64,000 bases of DNA from Saksenaea vasiformis B4078 (lineage: Eukaryota > Mucoromycota > Mucoromycetes > Mucorales > Saksenaeaceae): assembly GCA_000697055.1 (NCBI GenBank), contig JNDT01002184.1, positions 51,433-115,432 on the forward strand, written 5' to 3'. Numbering within the stretch: the first letter of the stretch is position 1; each line of letters starts with the position of its first letter. This document shows positions 58,371-64,000 of the stretch, piece after piece. The notes below the pieces were generated by a model. The model saw only the letters and a list, made by a program, of their open reading frames with translations. It searched no databases and was not told where the DNA came from. Position numbers and translations under genes: made by a program.

Positions 58371-59631
58371 TTTGGCTTCTTTGGCTTTCCTTGCAACCAG
58401 TTCTTTATATTTGCTTTCTCGGTTTGGTGCCAAATGGACTCTCAGATAGATAAGTACGAGGCGATCGAGACAGCATCCAAAGATATTTCCACTCCAGATG
58501 TTGCGCAGATTTGTCGAGAATGCGACAAGTTGCTGTTGGAGTGTATAACTGTAACCCGCAGGAAGTGGTGTGGTTTGATTTCCCAGGACCGCAAGTTCTT
58601 CCCACGTCTTGTTCTCTTTCGGCGAGTTAGACGATAGGTGCTTTGTATGAATATACTCTATATGCGGGAACTCAAACATATTTGTAATGTCGTCGCCTGA
58701 GAGTTTATCGATGTTCGCGCCTGGGAGGGGTGCTACTGGAATGACACCATCTTCGCGAATGTATTCCTTGTGTCTTTGAGCATGAGGCGGCAGGAAGTTT
58801 TTAATGTGCGGTAGCCAACCAGCAAAGTTCCCTTTCTTGATACTTGCGGAACCATCTTCGTCAAGGTCGACACGAAAACCTTGCTCTGCTGTGCCAATCA
58901 TCGCCGCTCGAGTGACAACTGCAAGTGTGGCTGCGTAGTCAGTTGCCATTATTGCTGCATTATCGAGTTTTTGAGTGAAATCTTGTGCATTCTCCTCGTT
59001 AGGAAGCGCCCGCAAGATACGAGTCAGCCTCGATGAACACGTTCTTGTCCTTTCAACGGCCAGCTTGGGCCCCATCTTCTTCCGCCGTTCATGTTCTTGT
59101 TGGTACCGCGGATAGACGATGTAGCCTTGCTGCTTGTAGGCATCAAATTCGAGCTCGCCAAACGCCTTCCAGTCAGTCAGTACTGTGTTGGTTCTTCCAA
59201 GACTCTTGCTGACAGTGCTTGGTTCATACCCGCTGATATCGTCAGCTCTCGAAAAGAGACCTTTCCGAACGCGCGTGACATCCATATACTGGCTGTATAT
59301 GTCCTGCCAGACATCTTCTGTAAGTGGTTTTTCTTTGGCAGCAAGAGCACGGAGGGCGCTTTCAACTTTGGCAGAGAGGTGGGGCGCGAACGCTTTATGA
59401 ACAGCCTCTTGACATACAGCTCGACTTAGTTTGGAGACGCTTCGTGTTGGTGCAGCCTGGCCAGAAGCACGGCGCTCAAGATATGGGGTCTCAACAGACC
59501 CAGATGAGCTAGGATGCCCAGCTGACACTGAGGAAGTTTGAACAGCTTTTTTCCTTTTTTTCGGGTTTGGCTTCTACAATACGAATTACCGCTATGCATA
59601 AGCCGTTGTTATAATAGGTACTAACCTCCAT
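58317..59631 (-). CDS. Unrecognised NLS-bearing protein, 3' end inside the Fanzor repeat
   Basis: Main exon 58317-59573. A 6-nt first exon (ATGGAG, 59626-59631) joins in phase across a GTTAGT to TGTAG intron. About 420 residues start with the nuclear signal KPNPKKRKKAVQ. The body is helical and well-formed (SRAVCQEAVHKAFAPHLSAK, VWQDIYSQYMDVTRVRKGLF, FTQKLDNAAIMATDYAATLA). A Pro-rich segment (HIKNFLPPHAQRHKEYIRED) and a Lys-rich end (KYKELVARKAKEAK) follow. The final ~17 codons, HCGKCVSDNSPVFVIFR, lie wholly in the right terminal repeat. This shows that the element landed in or at the end of the gene and supplied a new C-terminus. I do not recognise the family; it could be a host gene or a gene of another transposon. 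Confidence 0.65.
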
Positions 59632-59634
59632 GTT

Positions 59635-59976
59635 TCATATATTCACTATTTCTCTTTCCGGTAAAAGGAAGGACAACGTTTTGAAAGGTACGAAAGACAA
59701 GTGGAAGTGACTTTTTCTTTGCTCTTTTTCCTTTTCTTTTTTGACGACAACAGATTTCAACCTATAAACAGTCTCATTCGATTCTGTACTTGAGCCTTGG
59801 TTCGCTGTTTGGCAAAACACCACTGTCGTATCTGAGATATAATCTATCGCTGTGTCAACATAATAGATGTGATCTCCAATCATATAAATACAGCCATAGC
59901 TAGTAATTGGTTCCTGGTCTACTTTTCTACCGAAATAAACGACACCCTTCAGTCTCACTTTACTTATCAGTTCCAA
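59635..59976 (-). CDS. Possible exon or small protein
   Basis: A 113-codon minus-strand frame with protein-like composition (KGVVYFGRKVDQEPITSYGC, IYMIGDHIYYVDTAIDYISD) and a basic C-terminal part. It begins after a stop with TTG rather than ATG; the first ATG is about 30 codons in. It ends four bases before the start of the neighbouring minus-strand gene. A further protein-like block preceded by TTTTCAG lies upstream near 60140-60275 (FYDQTKDLTYQYYDNCTIVS), so these may be exons of one gene. Unrecognised and low confidence. Confidence 0.35.
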   Translation of the reverse strand: MELISKVRLKGVVYFGRKVDQEPITSYGCIYMIGDHIYYVDTAIDYISDTTVVFCQTANQGSSTESNETVYRLKSVVVKKEKEKEQRKSHFHLSFVPFKTLSFLLPEREIVNI

Positions 59977-61274
59977 TTACGATACAATAACCACCTCATT
60001 CCTGACACACAAGAGAAAAAGTAGTCTACACGATAAATCTGGCAAATTATGTACAGCCTGTCAGTTGTAATTTATGGAGCTTTATGTACATTAACTTACG
60101 TTACACGGTTGTGCTTTCTTAGAAACAAGTCAACAGAAAACAGTGGTAGCAAAATAGTATCGTAGGGTTCTGATTTTACGGACTATTAGCATGATCTGCG
60201 TCGACACAATTGTGCAGTTATCGTAGTACTGGTATGTAAGGTCTTTCGTTTGATCATAAAATGAGCTGTCCTGAAAAATCAGACAAAATGTCAGTGAAAG
60301 AAAGGATAACAAATATTTCTTTAACAGATACAGTTCCATCATTGCCAATGAATTAGCGGAGGATCAATAAGCGCTATGCAGTGGAGAAGTCCATCCGCTC
60401 GTGATCTCATTCTCTTTGTACTTTTCAAGAATGACGGATTATTTATGAGCTGCACAACGAGCGAATACGGTAATCTTCGGAAATGGATTTTTGTTATCGC
60501 AAAATATACTGTGCTATATCATATCTTGCGTTCAAGAAATGGGTGTATTACAAGCTTCATTAAACCAGTATGAAAAGAGCATCTCTGATTTTTTAATCGA
60601 TACTCTAACATGCGTATAAGGAAATACACAAATTTACTTAGCATCAAGTTCTGGTAAGGGGCTGACTAAAGAGAAAATGTATGATTAATGATCAGCTATA
60701 CAGTAAAAGATCTCCAATTTTATTACTTGTCGTGTAGTATAGCAAGCCAAAGCAGTATGGATGGGGCCATTCATGTTACTCTACATCTGCATGAAGATCG
60801 ATACAGTGACCACAGCCAGGATCGAGGTCTAAGCAGAAGTCGCCACCAGAATCAATGTCACCGCAAGCGTCGCCGCAGTCGCCATTCCCAAACAGAAAAA
60901 GAATAGACACATGCATGTCAAAACTCTAGACAAATCTTGGACGCGTATATGGCAGAAAAAAAGGAATAAGCAATAGTGGGCGCTACGCGTGCTTGAAGTC
61001 AAGAAAAAAAAAATCATAATACAGTAGCCGCTCGATTAATGACTATTCTCTTAATGGATATATCACACTTATGGAATACCAATTTGAGAACAATTTTGGT
61101 AGGCAGTAAACTACTGGATTTGGAATACCCATTTGCGTCTATTCGAAGATATTTGACGTTACTTCCAGATAAACTCTGCGTCTTGGAGCACGTATTTTTA
61201 CGTTTATCCGATGCTGTGATTTTCGTATCATACTCTTCCATGTTACGTTTGCGTCATTGATAACTTTCCATTAT
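59977..61274. other. No firmly supported gene
   Basis: Contains the candidate exon block near 60140-60275 mentioned above and short plus-strand frames (60688-60906, Arg/Ser/His-rich at its end; 61039-61260) that lack support. Confidence 0.4.
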
Positions 61275-61630
61275 CTAAGGCAGAGACAGGAATTCATTGT
61301 CTCGTGCAAATGACGTGATAAAGATAGGGCTCGATTATCTGGTGTTCGAGATAGGATACCATCGTCTCGTGCAAACGATCAATCAGTGATCGGATCTCTT
61401 TATTTCATGCAAAGGGTGTGCGAAAGATACGGTTTTTTTTATCTCACGCAAAAGGCGCGGCGGTGATACGGTAACATCGTCTCATGCAAAGGGGTGAATC
61501 AGTGATCCGGTTTTTTTGACTCATAAAAACGGTGTCTCAGAAACAGGATTCCGTCGTCTCATGCAAAAAGTGTGTTGAAGATAGGTTCCTTTTATCTCAC
61601 AACAAAAGGATGTCTCAGATAACGGAAAGT
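61275..61630. repeat. Diverged minisatellite, ~36-bp monomers
   Basis: Repeated monomers contain CGTCTCATGCAAA, then a G-rich GGTG segment, then a GATACGG or GATCCGG step and T-rich joints. At least nine variants occur in ~350 bp, for example TCGTCTCGTGCAAACGATCA, ATCGTCTCATGCAAAGGGGT and CCGTCGTCTCATGCAAAAAG. Alternate monomers resemble each other more (period about 70-75 bp). No coding frame. Confidence 0.7.
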
Positions 61631-61689
61631 GATGCATATTTAAAGCGAGCACTACTTTTTCATTTTTTCTTCTTCTTCTTTGGCTTTGT

Positions 61690-62280
61690 TGGTACAAACA
61701 TCCCCAATACAGATGTCAACTTTTTATTACATATCCAGGATCACTCATTTTTTTTTTGTATGCCGTTTAGGCTGCATGATCGCTGTCCCGAACCGTCTTG
61801 GCCGTGTTGGTGCTTTATGCCCACACTCAAAGTACGTAAACGTTGTCACACACACATACACACACACAGTATCGCTCGTCTCCCGCAACAGATTGCCAGA
61901 CGTTGTATCGCTTCAAGTCCTCTGCACGCCGTTCAAAAATGGCTGCTCCAATGCCATCGGGTCACCCCCAACCTCTCGCCGCCTCCACCGAATCAGGTGC
62001 GGGGCTTTGGCCCCCGTGGACGCATAGGATTACCCCTTCGGGGGGTAAGTGAAAAGACATCACAACACTTTTCATTTACTAACCATGAATTATTTTTTAT
62101 GCTGCCCGAATAAATTTTGCGTTCGCTGAAGGCCAAGTTCATGTAAGTTGATTAATCCTCAGACGAAACATTGATGTACTAATGGCCGCATATTCGATCC
62201 TTCTTTAGCGCAAACCTATCTCTTCAGAGGCGCAAGATTTATTAAGTGTAGCGTAAAAGATAATTCAATAAACAGTATGA
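61690..62280 (+). repeat. Dispersed repeat, copy C
   Basis: About 590 bp matching copy B at 31.53-32.10 kb block by block: ATCCAGGATCACTCA, CCGAACCGTCTTGG, GACGTTGTATCGCTTCAAGT with CCTCTGCA, CCCCTTCGG then GTAAGT, CATTTACTAACCATGAA, TTTATGCTG, AAATTTTGCGTTCGC, ATGTAAGTTGAT and the terminal GTAGCGTAAAAGATAATTCA with ATAAACAG. It carries an internal (AC)n stretch near 61845-61870. The minisatellite lies immediately to its left. Confidence 0.7.
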
Positions 62281-62724
62281 TAGTCTGCCTCCAAACGAGT
62301 CAGTTTTAGTTTGAGGCGATGGTCTAGTTAGTAGCCAAGGGCATCGTCCACCTCTAAAATCGCACAAGCTTGGGTCAGATGCTTAGTTTCTCCGCAGACG
62401 GCAAGTAAAAGGGATTTGGGGATTTTCACATTTTTTACATTATCACTGGCGTTGTCACCATCATCATCTTCTGATCGTCAACTCCCGTAACTGCCCTTTT
62501 TTCTCTGACCACCAAAACAGATTAATTCGACAATGAAAATAGGTAAAATAAGCACACAGAATGCATCCTATGACGGCAAACGCGATTCCAATGAAACAGG
62601 CTCAGAGCAAGTCCGATATGGTTGAAATCACACGCGTCCAAGGAAAACACGCTTGATGGACAATGGCTGGCTATTCAGCTAGAAGGTTTCTGATTCGTTA
62701 CTATTTATAGGAGCTTCAAATCCT
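62281..62724. other. Intergenic, no supported gene
   Basis: Flank of the repeat and upstream region of the small ORF at 62725. Nothing else supported. Confidence 0.45.
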
Positions 62725-62943
62725 ATGTTGTTTGCTAAAAAAAATAATTCGAATGGTCTTCCACTTGAAGAATATGTTCGATATAAGAATGACAATTTTG
62801 TTCACGAATTACATTTTATAACCGAGCGGCTACTGTATTCTAGTAGAAGAATAGAGGAAGTAAAAACGCGTTTACAGATTATGAGAAAGACATCGTGTGG
62901 TTCGGAAGATGAGGAACAGGAATTGAAGAAGAAACCTTGTTGA
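62725..62943 (+). CDS. Small charged helical protein
   Basis: 72 codons from ATG to TGA with strong protein-like composition: LPLEEYVRYKNDNFVHELHF, ITERLLYSSRRIEEVKTRLQ and a Glu/Lys tail GSEDEEQELKKKPC. It suggests a short coiled coil. It may be a complete small gene or the last exon of one; a TTTATAG acceptor-like sequence lies just upstream. Unrecognised. Confidence 0.4.
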   Translation: MLFAKKNNSNGLPLEEYVRYKNDNFVHELHFITERLLYSSRRIEEVKTRLQIMRKTSCGSEDEEQELKKKPC

Positions 62944-63229
62944 CAATAAGGTGAAGATCGATACTTTACACAGTGCGTCCAATCTAGATGCCAGCTGATA
63001 GGAAGATTAAGATCAGTCCAAGAAGGAGGATTAACAATACGTATATGTCTTCGTCCTGAAAAATGATTTATACATGCAGGATGAGCTTCCTCAATTCAAT
63101 ATCGCACTTCGATTATCCTTTTTGCCTCTTATAACGGTATAAGACGGTTCTGCTATGAAACCATGCAAAGCATGCGGGATGGTTAATGACCTATTCTCTC
63201 ATTCAGAAGAAAACGTTGTCTGAAGATTG
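62944..63229. other. Short intergenic region
   Basis: No feature seen between the small ORF and the 3' end of the Tc1-like relic. Confidence 0.45.
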
Positions 63230-64000
63230 TGACAGGGATTTTCACGTCTCTGCATCGAACTCTCTTATAGCTCTCGCTCTTCATTTTTACACCGCAAAAG
63301 GAAGCTCACAGCATGTCGGATCCAGGCTTGACAGTCTGATCGGGTTACTTCGTTTACTGAATCATAAATTCGATCCGTAAGTCGATCATCTGCTCTGCTT
63401 TCACCTTGGACCGAAACTCTTTAACGGGATTTAGAAACGGCGAATATACGGTAAGTACAGACATTTATAGCCCCTACTCTCAATCAGGTTGCGAAGAGAC
63501 CCTGGTGTATATTGGTGCATTATCCATCACGATATAACAGCCTTTCATCCCATGTTTATCCAATACATCCATTATATTCGAGATATAAGAGAGATAATGT
63601 TCCGCTCGCGTACCAATTCCACCATCGACTCGTTTACCTTTTCGTTTAACTTCCTCCTTCCGGATGTAGGGACCTCTGGCCTTTTAACCGATACATCTAT
63701 CACTCCAGTCTCGGATATGGCACCTAATCTAGTTATGGTAACACCCTTTGGGCGGTACAGTACCTTTGTTGGTTTACCTTTCAGGGATCGGCCGAAGTTT
63801 CTCCGAGTATGCAGATGAAATCCAGCTTCGTCAACGAAAACGCAGTTTGGGGTGAAATCTAAATCTTACATCTCGTCCGCTCTTCAATTTTCTCCTTCCG
63901 CAAAGCTATAACTCGGTTAGAGTTCCTTGCTTCAAGGAAGGTTCTCCAATTTTTTCAATGTCAGACAGCATTTATTGACCAAATGTCTATGTAATGCCCA
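63230..64000 (-). pseudogene. Decayed Tc1/mariner-like transposase, cut by window edge
   Basis: Minus-strand fragments in changing frames follow a DDE_3 transposase in order. Near 63840 FTPNCVFVDEAGFHLHTRRN (first catalytic Asp) appears, then GVTITRLGAISETGVIDVSV. After a frameshift come YISNIMDVLDKHGMKGCYIV and MDNAPIYT (second Asp). A broken YKCLYLPY segment with the FxSKVKAE region follows, then VNEVTRSDCQAWIRHAVSF and a Cys/Glu-rich end near 63280. The HTH part presumably lies beyond 64000. At least three frame breaks mean it is inactive. The plus-strand open frames over this interval are shadows. Confidence 0.8.

Noticed and set aside
61840..61872. (AC)n tract as a CRISPR-like or regulatory array
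   Set aside because: Simple dinucleotide repeat inside a dispersed repeat; no spacer structure.
63489..63818. 109-codon plus-strand frame near the right edge
   Set aside because: It is the complement of a decayed Tc1-like transposase whose catalytic motifs are readable on the minus strand.

Overview
This is a nuclear window from a filamentous early-diverging fungus, most likely Mucoromycota (Mucorales-like). The evidence is short introns (about 45-90 nt, GTAAGT/GTATGT donors, YAG acceptors) in nearly every gene, fungal ribosomal and metabolic genes, a Frizzled-type receptor of the kind known from early-diverging fungi but not yeasts, and Tc1-like, LINE and Fanzor-type mobile elements. The phylum assignment is an inference.

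Layout. 1-2.2 kb: 3' part of an unrecognised multi-exon gene, then a gene-poor stretch. 8-16 kb: a Ser/Gln-rich protein, a Par14-type parvulin cut into ten exons, an unresolved coding segment and a mitochondrial DEAD-box helicase. 17.6-18.3 kb: ribosomal protein eL21. 19.9-20.2 kb: a decayed coding relic. 21-27 kb: a seven-pass Frizzled-like receptor and a homeodomain factor. 28.7-35.4 kb: a METTL2/Trm140-type tRNA methyltransferase, one or two copies of a dispersed repeat, NatC catalytic subunit NAA30, an App1-type phosphatidate phosphatase (convergent with NAA30) and a small Cys/His protein. 38-43 kb: ATP synthase OSCP, a Tc1-like relic, a short membrane-protein gene and a broken LINE that meets that gene's start. 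43.5-51 kb: a tubby/LURP-like protein, eL36, farnesyl pyrophosphate synthase and NAD-dependent glutamate dehydrogenase.

The accessory zone is 53.8-64 kb. It holds an ~820-bp non-autonomous element with inverted ends. Fifty bp further on lies a 3.65-kb element with ~150-bp terminal inverted repeats, each end carrying an internal palindrome. Its cargo is a TnpB/Fanzor1-type (RNA-guided nuclease family) gene with one in-frame stop. An unrecognised NLS-bearing gene runs into its right end. A minisatellite, a further repeat copy and a decayed Tc1-like transposase at the window edge follow.

Functionally the unique genes are mostly housekeeping: translation (eL21, eL36, METTL2), mitochondria (OSCP, Mss116-like helicase, GDH), isoprenoids (FPPS), lipid signalling (App1), protein modification (NAA30, Par14). 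They are not a co-regulated cluster. The regulatory and sensing genes are the receptor and the homeodomain factor. Exon joins are read from splice signals and family resemblance, without transcript data.
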